Under the pieces are notes generated by a model, which was not told where the DNA came from, did no database searches, and saw only the letters and a program-made list of their open reading frames with translations. Of a stretch of DNA of 64,000 nucleotides, positions 26,101-35,122 are shown one piece after another (positions within the stretch are counted from its first letter, which is position 1; every line of letters begins with the position of its first letter). Location: NCBI GenBank assembly GCA_020628935.1, contig JAHDEG010000007.1:111878-175877 (forward strand). Direction: 5' to 3'. The stretch is from Flavobacteriales bacterium. Lineage in GTDB: Bacteria; Bacteroidota; Bacteroidia; Flavobacteriales_G; JALEGO01. A program made the translations under genes and the position numbers.

Positions 26101-26134
26101 CAAAAATAGAATAATTCCAAGTATTTGAGCCAAA
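26101..26134 (-). promoter_or_regulatory. Promoter of the amidase gene: TTTG-N22-TATTTTTG (minus strand)
   Basis: On the minus strand TTTG (26134-26131) and TATTTTTG (26108-26101) are separated by 22 bp. Transcription would start near 26095 and reach the amidase TTG start at 26070 after about 25 nt. It overlaps the lptD transcript start region face to face, so the two promoters may interfere. Confidence 0.5.
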
Positions 26135-28716
26135 AAGCCTCTATATACCTTACTTTAATAGTTTTCTCTCTTGGGTTACTCAAAGCCAAAAGTACGTTTT
26201 CACAGTCTGAAAACACACTAAATACTGACTCAATTAACACTTCTGTTTTTACAGACACTATTAAGAAGGATAGTACAATAAGGATTTCTCAAAAAAAAGA
26301 AGCGATTGATGCCCCTATACTTTATAATGCAAAAGACAGTATTGTTATAGACATTGAAAAAAAAGTGATTTATTTATATGGTGACGCACAGTTAGATTAT
26401 AAAACCACGACTTTAAATGGCTATTACATTGAAATTGAGATGGATAAAAAGAACTTATTCGCCAAGGGTAATACAGATAGTGCCGGAACTTATATAAACA
26501 AACCTTATTTTAATGATGGACCACAAGGATTTGGAAGTGATTCAATGCGCTACAATTTTGGTACCGAAAAAGGGAAGATTTACAAGGCTAAAACGCAAGA
26601 AGGTGATGGATATATTCATGCAGAACAAATAAAGAAAGTGGATGAAAAGGTTTTATACCTTAAAAATGGACTGTACACTACATGTAATTTAGATAGCCCT
26701 CATTTTTACATTGCAGCAAACAAAATGAAGCTTATAAAGGAAGATAAAATTATTACCGGACCAGCCAACCTTGTGATAGCTAATGTACCTACACTATTAG
26801 CTGTACCATTTGGGGTTTTTCCTAACCAGAGATCTAGAACTTCGGGTATTGTTATTCCTACCTATGGTCAATCGCCAAACCAAGGTTTATTTTTAAGGAG
26901 GTTAGGCTACTACTGGGCTGCAAGTGAATATTTTGATATTACACTTTCTACTGATGTATACTCTTTAGGTAGTTGGGTGGGATATTTAGATGGAAACTAT
27001 AAAAAAAGATACAAATTTGACGGATCATTAAACTTAGAATATTCTGTTTTTAAGGAAGGGTTTAAAGAACTACCTGATTACTCAGAAAGTAGAAATTTTA
27101 AACTTACCTGGCGGCACACGCAAGATGCCAAAGCAAATCCGAAGCTTCGTTTTAGTGCAGATGTTACTGCTGGTAGCGTAAGTGTATTTAGAAATAATAT
27201 TGCTACTACCACAGACCAACTTTTAACAAACAACTTTATATCTAATATAAGAGCTACAAGAAATTTTAATATTGATTTTTTAAAAACAACAGGTAGTTTA
27301 ACAGCAGCTGCCAGACACGAACAAAATGTAAGAGACAGTTCAATAACAATTAAACTGCCTGACTTAGCTTTTAACGTAAGTAGGTTTTTTCCCTTAAAAA
27401 ACAATAAAAATGTAGGGGATAGATTTTACGAAAAAATTGGTATACAATTAACTTCAAATTTTGTAAACAACCTAAATACTAAGCTAGATTCAAATTTTCT
27501 ATCCTTAAACACTTTAAACAAATTTCAGAAAGCTTTACAGTACAGAGTTCCAATAACGTACACCGGCAAATTCTTAAACTATTTTACATTTAACCCTAGT
27601 GCCACTTACTCCGGAGTAACCGAATTTTCGACCTTTGAACAAAAATGGGATACTACGAGTAACACTATAAGAATTGACACACTAAATGGCCTAAAATCAT
27701 TTCACGATTTAGATTTTTCGTTAGGTGTTACAACCCGAATTTACGGTATGTACACTTTTAAAGAAAAATCGAAGATTAAAGCATTACGTCATACAATCAC
27801 ACCAAATATAGGTCTGAGTTATAAGCCAAATTTGTCAGAAGGTAGAAGCCTAAGAAAAAAATACATATTATATAATAATGAAAATGTGATTATTGACACT
27901 GTTGAATATTCTATTTTCCAAGGCTTATATGGACAGCCGCAAAACAGGGATAACTTTAATATAAACTTTGGCTTTGTTAGCCAAATTGAAGTTAAAGTAA
28001 CCGATAAATCAGACTCTACAGGTAAAAAGCTTAAAAAACTAACACTTATTGATAATCTTAGAATGAGCTCTTCTTATGATGTATTGGCAGACAGTCTAAA
28101 CCTTGCACCAATTTCGTTTAATGGTAGCCTAAAATTATTCAAAAATCTTAACATTAACTTTAACGGGAATTTAGATCCTTACAGAATTGATTTTGATACC
28201 CGAAAAAGAATAAATTTTTTTGAAATTAACAATTTTAAAAATAGTAGCAGAATTGCAAGATTAACAAATGTAAACGCAGCTGTTTCGTTTGCCTTAAGAG
28301 GGAAAAGTGACTCAAAACCGACAAGCAATAATGGCACTCAAGAAGAGCTAGAATTTATAAGAGATAACCCAAATTTATATGTAGATTTTACAGTTCCTTG
28401 GAGTGTTAATGTGGCTTACAACTTCATTTACACAAAACCCCTTTACAACACAAATATTACAAATTCATTAAGTTTTAGAGGAGATATTAGATTAACTCCT
28501 AAATGGAAAATTGAGTTTAATACTTACTATGATTTAGAACAATTAAAATTCGCAATACCAACAATAAATGTATATAGAGACTTACATTGTTGGGATTTAA
28601 AATTTAGAATTATACCAAACGGGTCAAGGCAAAGCTATGAATTTAGTGTTAATGTAAAAGCACCTGTGTTACAAGATTTAAAGCTAACAAGAACATTAGA
28701 ATGGTACGATCAATAA
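26125..28716 (+). CDS. lptD: LptD-like LPS assembly outer-membrane protein (OstA-like)
   Basis: 863 residues with a signal peptide (to about SQSEN), an N-terminal OstA/LptA-like jellyroll region (about 60-210; KDSIVIDIEKKVIYLYGDAQ) and a long LptD barrel. It has the family segment PFGVFPNQRSRTSGIVIPT. Bacteroidota LptD inserts LPS into the outer leaflet. The start is TTG at 26125; the next in-frame Met would remove the signal peptide. It ends with VKAPVLQDLKLTRTLEWYDQ. mreD follows after 34 bp. The length is typical of the family. Confidence 0.9.
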   Translation: MSQKASIYLTLIVFSLGLLKAKSTFSQSENTLNTDSINTSVFTDTIKKDSTIRISQKKEAIDAPILYNAKDSIVIDIEKKVIYLYGDAQLDYKTTTLNGYYIEIEMDKKNLFAKGNTDSAGTYINKPYFNDGPQGFGSDSMRYNFGTEKGKIYKAKTQEGDGYIHAEQIKKVDEKVLYLKNGLYTTCNLDSPHFYIAANKMKLIKEDKIITGPANLVIANVPTLLAVPFGVFPNQRSRTSGIVIPTYGQSPNQGLFLRRLGYYWAASEYFDITLSTDVYSLGSWVGYLDGNYKKRYKFDGSLNLEYSVFKEGFKELPDYSESRNFKLTWRHTQDAKANPKLRFSADVTAGSVSVFRNNIATTTDQLLTNNFISNIRATRNFNIDFLKTTGSLTAAARHEQNVRDSSITIKLPDLAFNVSRFFPLKNNKNVGDRFYEKIGIQLTSNFVNNLNTKLDSNFLSLNTLNKFQKALQYRVPITYTGKFLNYFTFNPSATYSGVTEFSTFEQKWDTTSNTIRIDTLNGLKSFHDLDFSLGVTTRIYGMYTFKEKSKIKALRHTITPNIGLSYKPNLSEGRSLRKKYILYNNENVIIDTVEYSIFQGLYGQPQNRDNFNINFGFVSQIEVKVTDKSDSTGKKLKKLTLIDNLRMSSSYDVLADSLNLAPISFNGSLKLFKNLNINFNGNLDPYRIDFDTRKRINFFEINNFKNSSRIARLTNVNAAVSFALRGKSDSKPTSNNGTQEELEFIRDNPNLYVDFTVPWSVNVAYNFIYTKPLYNTNITNSLSFRGDIRLTPKWKIEFNTYYDLEQLKFAIPTINVYRDLHCWDLKFRIIPNGSRQSYEFSVNVKAPVLQDLKLTRTLEWYDQ

Positions 28717-28750
28717 AAAAAATTAAGTAGCTTTAGTAATAACGTTAGTA

Positions 28751-29266
28751 ATGGGGATAAACTGGATTCAAAAAATATTGCAATTTGTAGGCTTAAGCCT
28801 ATTGCAAATACTTGTATTCAATAATTTTTTTCAGGGAGTCTTTTACAGCCCACAAGTTTACATTCTGTTTTTAATTCTGCTCCCCATAAAATTCCCTAAA
28901 ATTTTATTGCTATTCATTGGTTTTGCTACAGGATTATTAATGGACTTTTTCACCTTCACCATAGGTATGCACGCAGCTGCTTGTGTGTTTTTATGCTTTA
29001 TAAGACCTTATGTTTTAAATTTAATAAACCCTGGCGAAGTTTATGATAATTTATCATTACCAACAATAAGTAGGTATGGCTACATCTGGTTTTTAAAATA
29101 CTCTTTACTATGTACGTTAGGATATAACGTAATACTATTTTACTTAGAAAAATTTTCTTTCGAGGGCTTTTTCAATACCCTTTTTTCAGCGCTTATATGC
29201 ACTATTATTTCAGTGACAATTATATTTTCTTTTGCGCTAATAAATTCGCGTACTCAAAAAAAATAA
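28751..29266 (+). CDS. mreD: Rod shape-determining protein MreD
   Basis: 171 residues with five or six membrane segments and the family features LLFIGFATGLLMDFF and FILL-type hydrophobic helices. MreD is the inner-membrane partner of MreC and MreB in the elongation complex. It lies 3 bp before the penicillin-binding protein 2 gene, the usual order. mreB and mreC are not immediately upstream; lptD is, so the mre cluster is split here. Confidence 0.82.
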   Translation: MGINWIQKILQFVGLSLLQILVFNNFFQGVFYSPQVYILFLILLPIKFPKILLLFIGFATGLLMDFFTFTIGMHAAACVFLCFIRPYVLNLINPGEVYDNLSLPTISRYGYIWFLKYSLLCTLGYNVILFYLEKFSFEGFFNTLFSALICTIISVTIIFSFALINSRTQKK

Positions 29267-29269
29267 CCC

Positions 29270-31075
29270 TTGTTTAAACAGCGAAAAATAATTCTGCTTG
29301 CTCTATTCTTTTCTTTAGGAATAATTTACATAATGCGGCTATTTTTCATACAAGTAGTAGATGATTCTTATATCCTATCAGCCGAAAACCAATCTCTAAG
29401 ATATGTTAAAAAATATGCTCCAAGAGGCCTAGTATTTGATAGAAATAACAAAAAAATTGTTCATAACGAGGCTATATACGACCTCATGGTTACCCCTAGA
29501 CTAGTGCCGAAAGACTTTGACACTACTCGTTTTTGTTACTTATTTGGCATAAGTAAAAAAGAATTTAACAAAAAATTTAAGAAGGCTAAAAAATACTCAA
29601 GATACAAGCCTTCTGTTTTTATAGATCAAATAACAATAGACGAATTTTCTCCACTTCTTGAAAAACTATACTTATTTAAAGGATTTACCATTCAAACACG
29701 TAACAGAAGAAGAATAATAACAAACAACGCTTCTCACGTTATTGGTTATATAGGAGAAGTTAATCAAAAAACTATTGATAACGACTCTACCTATAACCGT
29801 GGTGACTTTAAAGGAGTTAATGGGTTAGAGCGATCTTTTGAGCAGTATTTAAGAGGAAGAAATGGCTACAGTATCTATATTGCCAACAGTAAAAATATTT
29901 TAAAGGAAAAATATAAAGACGGCAGTAAAGATGTAACAGCAATTGAAGGGAAAAACCTAACACTTAGCTTAGATATAGACTTACAATCTTACGGAGAGTA
30001 CTTAATGCGAAACAAAAAAGGGAGCATTGTTGCCATTGAACCTTCAACCGGTGAAATACTGGCACTGGTATCGAGCCCAACGTACAATCCGAATTTATTG
30101 GCCGGAAGAAATCGATCTAAAAACTACAAAGCACTTGTCAATAATGATTCGTTAAGACCGCTTTTTAACAGAGCCTTAATGGCCGAGTATCCTCCAGGAT
30201 CAATTTTCAAGTTAATTCAAGCACTAATAGCTATGAACGACAACGAAATTAACTCTAATACCAGTTACAGATGTAATAAATCTTTAGTAGGATGTCATAA
30301 TCACCCAACAGCATTAAGCGTTTCAGACGGTATTAAGTTCTCGTGTAACCCTTATTTTTACAATGTTTTTAAAGCCATTTTAGATGACGGAAAGGGTAAT
30401 ATATTTAAAACACACGCAAAAAACTTAGATAAATGGAATAACTCTGTTCAAAAATTTGGCCTTGGGAAACCTCTTAATATTGATATTTATGGGGAAAAAT
30501 CAGGACAAATACCTGACGCAAATTTTTATAATAGACTTTACAGAGAGGGAAGCTGGGCATTTTCAACAATATACTCTTTAAGTATTGGGCAAGGAGAAAT
30601 ATTAGTCTCTCCAATTCAAATGGCAAATATTGCTGCTATTATGGCAAACAGAGGCTACTACATAACCCCTCATCTTGTTAAAGCTATTGAAAACGACAGT
30701 ATTGATAGTCGATTTTTAGTAAAACACAATACAGATATTGATCAAAAGCATTTCGAACCCGTAATTGAAGGTATGCAAAGAGTAGTGCAAGAAAGCGGAG
30801 GAACAGCCAGAAGAGCGCGTATTGATAGTATTATTGTTTGTGGCAAAACAGGAACCGCTCAGAACCCACAAGGTGAAGATCACTCCATATTTATTGCTTT
30901 TGCACCAAAAGACAATCCTAAAATAGCTATTTCGGTGTATGTAGAAAATGCAGGATTTGGTGGAACTTGGGCTGCACCAATAGCATCTCTAATGATGGAA
31001 AAATACATTAAAGGAGAAGTGGTAGACAGTGTAAAACAAAAATACATTACAGACAAAAAGTTTTTTGAGGATTGA
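29270..31075 (+). CDS. mrdA: Penicillin-binding protein 2 (class B transpeptidase)
   Basis: 601 residues. It has an N-terminal membrane anchor (about 7-25) and a PBP dimer domain (about 45-220). The transpeptidase domain has SxxK at Ser311-Lys314 (PPGSIFKL), SxN at Ser358-Asn360 (KFSCNPYF) and KTG at Lys526-Gly528 (CGKTGTAQ). It cross-links peptidoglycan for elongation with RodA. The TTG at 29270 is the start, 3 bp after mreD. A CNKSLVGCHNHP segment (about 335-346) resembles the Zn-binding insert of PBP2. rodA, usually next, is at 49.9 kb instead. Confidence 0.93.
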   Translation: MFKQRKIILLALFFSLGIIYIMRLFFIQVVDDSYILSAENQSLRYVKKYAPRGLVFDRNNKKIVHNEAIYDLMVTPRLVPKDFDTTRFCYLFGISKKEFNKKFKKAKKYSRYKPSVFIDQITIDEFSPLLEKLYLFKGFTIQTRNRRRIITNNASHVIGYIGEVNQKTIDNDSTYNRGDFKGVNGLERSFEQYLRGRNGYSIYIANSKNILKEKYKDGSKDVTAIEGKNLTLSLDIDLQSYGEYLMRNKKGSIVAIEPSTGEILALVSSPTYNPNLLAGRNRSKNYKALVNNDSLRPLFNRALMAEYPPGSIFKLIQALIAMNDNEINSNTSYRCNKSLVGCHNHPTALSVSDGIKFSCNPYFYNVFKAILDDGKGNIFKTHAKNLDKWNNSVQKFGLGKPLNIDIYGEKSGQIPDANFYNRLYREGSWAFSTIYSLSIGQGEILVSPIQMANIAAIMANRGYYITPHLVKAIENDSIDSRFLVKHNTDIDQKHFEPVIEGMQRVVQESGGTARRARIDSIIVCGKTGTAQNPQGEDHSIFIAFAPKDNPKIAISVYVENAGFGGTWAAPIASLMMEKYIKGEVVDSVKQKYITDKKFFED

Positions 31076-31084
31076 CAAGGCACC

Positions 31085-31402
31085 TTAAGTTTTACAATCC
31101 TTATAGATGTAATAAACATAATTACCTGTACTCAAGTTCTTCTTGTACTTTTCTTTTGAGCTAATTGATTCTATCTTTTTGTTTTTTTCACTATCTGTTT
31201 CTTTATTACCAAATTCATCCCAAAGAATAAGAGCGGCAACAATTAGCACCAATAAAACCCCAAGCAAATATTTTCTGTTTTTATAGGATGCCCTGCTCTG
31301 CTTTGTTTTTTGATATGCACCAAACACCTTATTAAAGCTTTTATACTTTGCAACCTGTTGTTTATTAGGCAACTCTCTATTTATGTATACTTTTTTTGTC
31401 AT
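31085..31402 (-). CDS. Small single-pass membrane protein beside a sigma factor
   Basis: 105 residues. There is one membrane segment about 46-62 (LLGVLLVLIVAALILW), a basic N-terminal tail (cytoplasmic by the positive-inside rule) and a Lys/Ser/Glu-rich C-terminal part. It begins 10 bp after the sigma-factor stop on the same strand, so it is co-transcribed and is a candidate partner or anti-sigma factor. It is much shorter than FecR or RseA families and no domain is recognisable. It ends 9 bp from the convergent PBP2 stop. Confidence 0.6.
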   Translation of the reverse strand: MTKKVYINRELPNKQQVAKYKSFNKVFGAYQKTKQSRASYKNRKYLLGVLLVLIVAALILWDEFGNKETDSEKNKKIESISSKEKYKKNLSTGNYVYYIYKDCKT

Positions 31403-31412
31403 AGTACTTTTT

Positions 31413-31964
31413 TTATGCGCCTAGCATGTGTTTTTGAAGTTTTTTAACAACTCGGTAAGTTTTTACTTTAGCATGGTTTTCTTTAATACCCATTGCTTCA
31501 GAAACAGCCTTAAACGATAAGCCCTCAAAAAAGCGCAACTCAATAAAATTTAATTCTTCTTCTGTAAGTATGGTTAGGGCTTTTGCTAAATCTTGCAATT
31601 GTTCTTCTTTATCAAAAGGTATTTCAGTTTTCATTTGATCAATACCTCTAGCATCTAAGCTAATTACACGTTCTTTTTTCTGATCTCTAAAATATTGATT
31701 ACTCTCGTTTATGGCAATTCTAAATAACCAAGAAGGTATAGAGTACCCTTTATATGTAAACTTTTTAATGTTTAAAAACGCTTTAACAAAGGTTTTAGAG
31801 GTTATTTCATCAGCTTCTGATTCAGTTTCTACTCGTTTTAATAAAAACAAAAAAATTCTATGATGGTATTTTTCATAAATAGCCCCAAAGTGTTTAGCTG
31901 ATTCTTGAGCCTTTTTAACAAGCTCTTCTTCAGTAACGGGCTCCTGCTTTTTGAATAACTTCAT
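31413..31964 (-). CDS. ECF-family RNA polymerase sigma factor
   Basis: 183 residues. Region 2 has ESAKHFGAIYEKYHHRIFLF and ESEADEITSKTFVKAF. Region 4 has LTEEELNFIELRFFEGLS followed by the helix-turn-helix FKAVSEAMGIKENHAKVKT. The protein is cytoplasmic and directs RNA polymerase to alternative promoters. A possible partner gene follows 10 bp downstream. The target regulon cannot be told. Confidence 0.9.
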   Translation of the reverse strand: MKLFKKQEPVTEEELVKKAQESAKHFGAIYEKYHHRIFLFLLKRVETESEADEITSKTFVKAFLNIKKFTYKGYSIPSWLFRIAINESNQYFRDQKKERVISLDARGIDQMKTEIPFDKEEQLQDLAKALTILTEEELNFIELRFFEGLSFKAVSEAMGIKENHAKVKTYRVVKKLQKHMLGA

Positions 31965-32049
31965 AAATGATTCTTTTATGTGTAATGAAGAATTATGAAA
32001 TTGGTTACAAGAATAATTATTTTGGGGTTAAAACTTACAACAAAAACAT

Positions 32050-32250
32050 TTAACTCAACTCTAAACAACCAATATCAGAAAATTCTGATTTGGTGATAAA
32101 ATCGATGACAGTATTTGTTCTTTCAAATTTCCAAATGGCGATATCAGATTCATTTTCAAGTCCAAGTTCACGAACTTGACCACATGATATTTGAGAATTG
32201 AGCTTACTAACTATACGAAAGAAAATGTTTTGATCAAATAATAGTTTCAT
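32050..32250 (-). pseudogene. Truncated DUF5615 (PIN-like) toxin
   Basis: 66 residues. It starts like DUF5615 PIN-like toxins (MKLLFDQNIFFRIVSKL; QVRELGLENESDIAIWKF) with the acidic Asp6 and the ELGLENESDIAIW segment. It then stops at about two-thirds of the usual ~110 residues, losing the C-terminal segment that completes the PIN fold (normally FPPKIIW... after the DFSDI motif). It overlaps the DUF433 antitoxin gene by 4 bp. It is probably non-functional, though a short form cannot be excluded. Confidence 0.7.
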
Positions 32251-32471
32251 GACGCTATCCTATGCATTTGTTCTCTGTCGGCAGCATAAGCAAGACAAGC
32301 CAAAACATCTTGACTAGTAATCTCAGGGTAATCCAATACTATATCTTCTACCGTCATACCGCTTGACAACCAACTTAGCACATCATATACCGTAATTCGC
32401 ATACCTCGTATACTTGGCTTCCCAAATCTAACGTTAGGGTTTATAGTAATTATTTGCGAATAATGCTTCAT
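32247..32471 (-). CDS. DUF433 antitoxin
   Basis: 74 residues matching the DUF433 family over nearly its full length: ITINPNVRFGKPSIRGMRIT, then VEDIVLDYPEITSQDVLACL. DUF433 proteins contain a winged-helix-like fold and act as antitoxins to DUF5615 PIN-like toxins. It is complete, whereas the toxin downstream is truncated, so an orphaned antitoxin is likely. No clear operator was found in the 60 bp upstream. Confidence 0.87.
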   Translation of the reverse strand: MKHYSQIITINPNVRFGKPSIRGMRITVYDVLSWLSSGMTVEDIVLDYPEITSQDVLACLAYAADREQMHRIAS

Positions 32472-32533
32472 AACAATAAATATAGCTAAAATTGATAAAT
32501 GACTGAAACAACACTGTACAATGTTTCCCCCCT

Positions 32534-32697
32534 AACATCACAGCCCCGATAGCACTGAATAGCTTTTAAAATGAATTACTTTGGTGAAACAAACTTAAAA
32601 CAGCGACTAAAAGAAGCTCGTTTTAGGTTTTGATAAACCTGTAATTCACTTTAAAACTAGAAAGGAATAGCGGGAAACAGCTTCTAATAAAAAACAA
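32534..32697 (-). repeat. Structured intergenic repeat, related family B
   Basis: A long imperfect hairpin: TTTTAAAATGAATTAC (32564-32579) pairs with GTAATTCACTTTAAAA (32641-32656), 15 of 16 positions. It is bordered by AGCCCCGATAG (32542-32552) and GGAATAGCGGG (32664-32674). The apex AGCGAC-TAAAA-GAAGCTCG (32602-32620) matches the reverse complement of the family A apex at 20831-20848 and the plus strand of the copy at 35462-35479. The ACTGAATAGCTTTT flank resembles the family A tail. I assign the minus strand because family A is read from its GC-rich head. It lies between the DUF433 gene and the glyS promoter. No ORF. Confidence 0.75.
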
Positions 32698-32720
32698 GGG
32701 TATTTACATCAATTTATTGC

Positions 32721-32728
32721 TAAATTTG
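32721..32728 (+). promoter_or_regulatory. -7 box (TAAATTTG) for glyS
   Basis: An exact TAnnTTTG match 19 bp before the ATG at 32747. Transcription would start near 32735, so the in-frame TTG at 32717 is upstream of the transcript and cannot be the start. The -33 element is weak (TTTA at 32703). Confidence 0.5.
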
Positions 32729-32746
32729 CAGCAAACAATAGGTATT

Positions 32747-34294
32747 ATGTCGGCCAAAAACGAGGATAGTTTAAAAAATATTATTAGCCATGCGAAAGAG
32801 TACGGTTTTGTGTTTCAATCTAGCGAAATTTATGATGGCCTCAGTGCTGTTTACGATTACGGACAATTAGGCTCTGGCTTAAAAAACAACATTAAAGAGT
32901 ACTGGTGGAAAGCCATGACGCAACTACACGAGAACATTGTAGGTATTGATTCGGCCATTTTCATGCACCCTACAGTTTGGAAAGCATCGGGCCATGTTGA
33001 TGCATTTAGTGACCCACTAATTGATAATAAAGATTCTAAAAAAAGATACAGAGCCGATGTTTTAGTAGAAGATTACATGGCTAAAATTGAAGGAAAAGTT
33101 AATAAAGAAATAAAAAAAGCCGAAAAACGTTTTGGCGATGCATTTAATGAAGCCGAATACCGAAAAACAAACGGAAGAGTTTTGGGCTACCTAGAAAAAA
33201 TAAACACCATTGAAACCGAACTTAAAACCTGTTTAGAGGAAAATGACAATAATCGCTTCAAAAAATTAATTGAAGATTTAGAAATTGCCTGCCCAGTATC
33301 TGGCTCAAGAAACTGGACCGATGTTAGACAATTTAATTTAATGTTTAACACCGAAATGGGTGCAGTTGCAGAAGGCGCTAGCACCGTATATTTAAGACCA
33401 GAAACTGCTCAAGGTATTTTTGTGAATTTTTTAAATGTTTACAAAACAGGGCGAATGAAACTTCCGTTTGGTATTGCCCAAATTGGCAAAGCATTTAGAA
33501 ACGAAATTGTTGCCAGACAGTTTATTTTTAGAATGCGTGAGTTTGAACAAATGGAAATGCAATTTTTTGTAAAACCTGGTGAAGACAAAAAATGGTATGA
33601 TTACTGGAAACAAAACCGTATTAACTGGCATAACGCTTTAGGTTTTAGCGAAAACGACTATCGCTTTCACGATCACATTAAATTAGCCCATTACGCAAAT
33701 GCTGCTTGCGATATTGAATTTAACTTTCCGTTTGGCTTTAAAGAATTAGAAGGCATTCACTCTAGAACCGATTTTGACTTAAAAAGTCATGAAGAACACA
33801 GCGGTAAAAAAATACAGTATTTCGATTCTGAAGAAAACCGTAACTACACCCCTTATGTAGTAGAAACTTCTATCGGTTTAGACCGTATGTTTTTAAGCAT
33901 CCTTTCTAAAAGCTATCAAAACGAAAAATTAGAAGACGGCTCTGAGCGAGTAGTTCTTAAACTTCCTCACTTTTTAGCGCCCATAAAACTAGCCGTTTTA
34001 CCACTTGTTAAAAAAGATGGCTTAGCAGAAAAAGCAAGGGAAATTATGAATAATCTTAAATTCGATTTTACCTGCCAATACGATGCTAAAGACTCTATAG
34101 GCAAACGTTACCGAAGACAAGATGCAATAGGAACTCCCTTTTGCATAACAATTGATCATGATACCTTAAACGACAACCAAGTAACCATACGTAACCGAGA
34201 TACCATGCAACAAGAGCGTATTTCAATTGATGAAATAAACAATGTTGTTAGCAAAGCGGTTGATATTAAAGAAACGCTTAAAAAGCTTAACTAA
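32747..34294 (+). CDS. glyS: Glycyl-tRNA synthetase (single-chain class II)
   Basis: 515 residues. It joins glycine to tRNA-Gly. It is the single-polypeptide, alpha2-dimer type (as in eukaryotes and many bacteria), not the alpha2beta2 type. Class II motifs are visible: GYGFVFQSSEIYDG at the N-terminus, RPETAQGIFVNF (motif 1 region), FRNEIVARQFIFRMREFEQM (motif 2) and ETSIGLDRMFLS (motif 3). The C-terminal anticodon-binding domain begins near LPHFLAPIKLAVLPL. The ATG at 32747 is preferred over TTG 32717, which lies before the promoter. The DUF3108 gene follows 12 bp downstream. Confidence 0.94.
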   Translation: MSAKNEDSLKNIISHAKEYGFVFQSSEIYDGLSAVYDYGQLGSGLKNNIKEYWWKAMTQLHENIVGIDSAIFMHPTVWKASGHVDAFSDPLIDNKDSKKRYRADVLVEDYMAKIEGKVNKEIKKAEKRFGDAFNEAEYRKTNGRVLGYLEKINTIETELKTCLEENDNNRFKKLIEDLEIACPVSGSRNWTDVRQFNLMFNTEMGAVAEGASTVYLRPETAQGIFVNFLNVYKTGRMKLPFGIAQIGKAFRNEIVARQFIFRMREFEQMEMQFFVKPGEDKKWYDYWKQNRINWHNALGFSENDYRFHDHIKLAHYANAACDIEFNFPFGFKELEGIHSRTDFDLKSHEEHSGKKIQYFDSEENRNYTPYVVETSIGLDRMFLSILSKSYQNEKLEDGSERVVLKLPHFLAPIKLAVLPLVKKDGLAEKAREIMNNLKFDFTCQYDAKDSIGKRYRRQDAIGTPFCITIDHDTLNDNQVTIRNRDTMQQERISIDEINNVVSKAVDIKETLKKLN

Positions 34295-34306
34295 TACATT
34301 AATGTA

Positions 34307-35122
34307 TTGCAAAATTGCTTTAAATACTTTTTGCTAGCTACCCTAAGCCTATCTTTTTTAAAAGTTAAGACTCAAAATTGTGAAGCTACTAATACCTTTT
34401 TTAACTCAGGTGAGCGTATTAGCTATGAAGTATTTTATCATTGGGGTTTTATTTGGGTTGAAGCCGGTTCTGCAAGCTTTACAACTGATACAGCTACTTA
34501 TAATGGTGAAAAAGTATTTCATTTAGTAGGAGCGGGAAAAAACTACCCCAAATGGGATTGGATGTACAAAATAAACGACAAATACGAGTCGTTTGCCAAT
34601 TTAAATGACCTTAAACCCTATTATTTTAAGAGAAATATTAATGAAGGAGGTGTAAAGTATTTTGAAGAATACACCTTTAACTCATCGGCACAAACCATTG
34701 AAACCCGACTAAAAAAAGATGGAACTACTAAAACAAACCTGGTCGAATTTTCACCCTGTACATACGACCCAATTTCTTTGGTATATTACGCAAGATGTAT
34801 AGATTTTAGCACATATAGCGAAGATGATAAAATACCCTTAAATATGATTATTGATGGCGAGGTTTATGAGACGTATTTAAGATACCAAGGGAAAGAAACC
34901 ATAGAGGTTAAAAATCAGGGCAAGTATAAAACCCTAAAATTTAGTGCATTACTTATTGAAGGATCTTTGTTTAAAGGCGGAGAAGGAATGACAGTTTGGG
35001 TGAGTGACGATAAAAATAAAATTCCGGTACAAATTGAATCTGAAATTTTGGTAGGATCAGTAAATATAGCTTTAACAAATGCTGAAGGATTAAAACACCC
35101 TGTTACTTCAAAAATAGATTAA
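34307..35122 (+). CDS. DUF3108 periplasmic protein
   Basis: 271 residues with a signal peptide (about 1-25) and a DUF3108 domain from about residue 30: FFNSGERISYEVFYHWGFIWVEA is family-typical (cut here: ERISYEVFYHWGF). The start is TTG at 34307; the nearby ATG at 34302 is out of frame. It is a beta-rich exported protein of unknown function, common in Bacteroidota. It starts 12 bp after glyS and is likely co-transcribed with it. Confidence 0.85.
   Translation: MQNCFKYFLLATLSLSFLKVKTQNCEATNTFFNSGERISYEVFYHWGFIWVEAGSASFTTDTATYNGEKVFHLVGAGKNYPKWDWMYKINDKYESFANLNDLKPYYFKRNINEGGVKYFEEYTFNSSAQTIETRLKKDGTTKTNLVEFSPCTYDPISLVYYARCIDFSTYSEDDKIPLNMIIDGEVYETYLRYQGKETIEVKNQGKYKTLKFSALLIEGSLFKGGEGMTVWVSDDKNKIPVQIESEILVGSVNIALTNAEGLKHPVTSKID

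Noticed and set aside
32050-32250. Frameshift restoring the DUF5615 toxin
   Set aside because: The sequence beyond the stop (down to 31965) contains no recognisable continuation in the other frames, so truncation is a better explanation than a simple frameshift.
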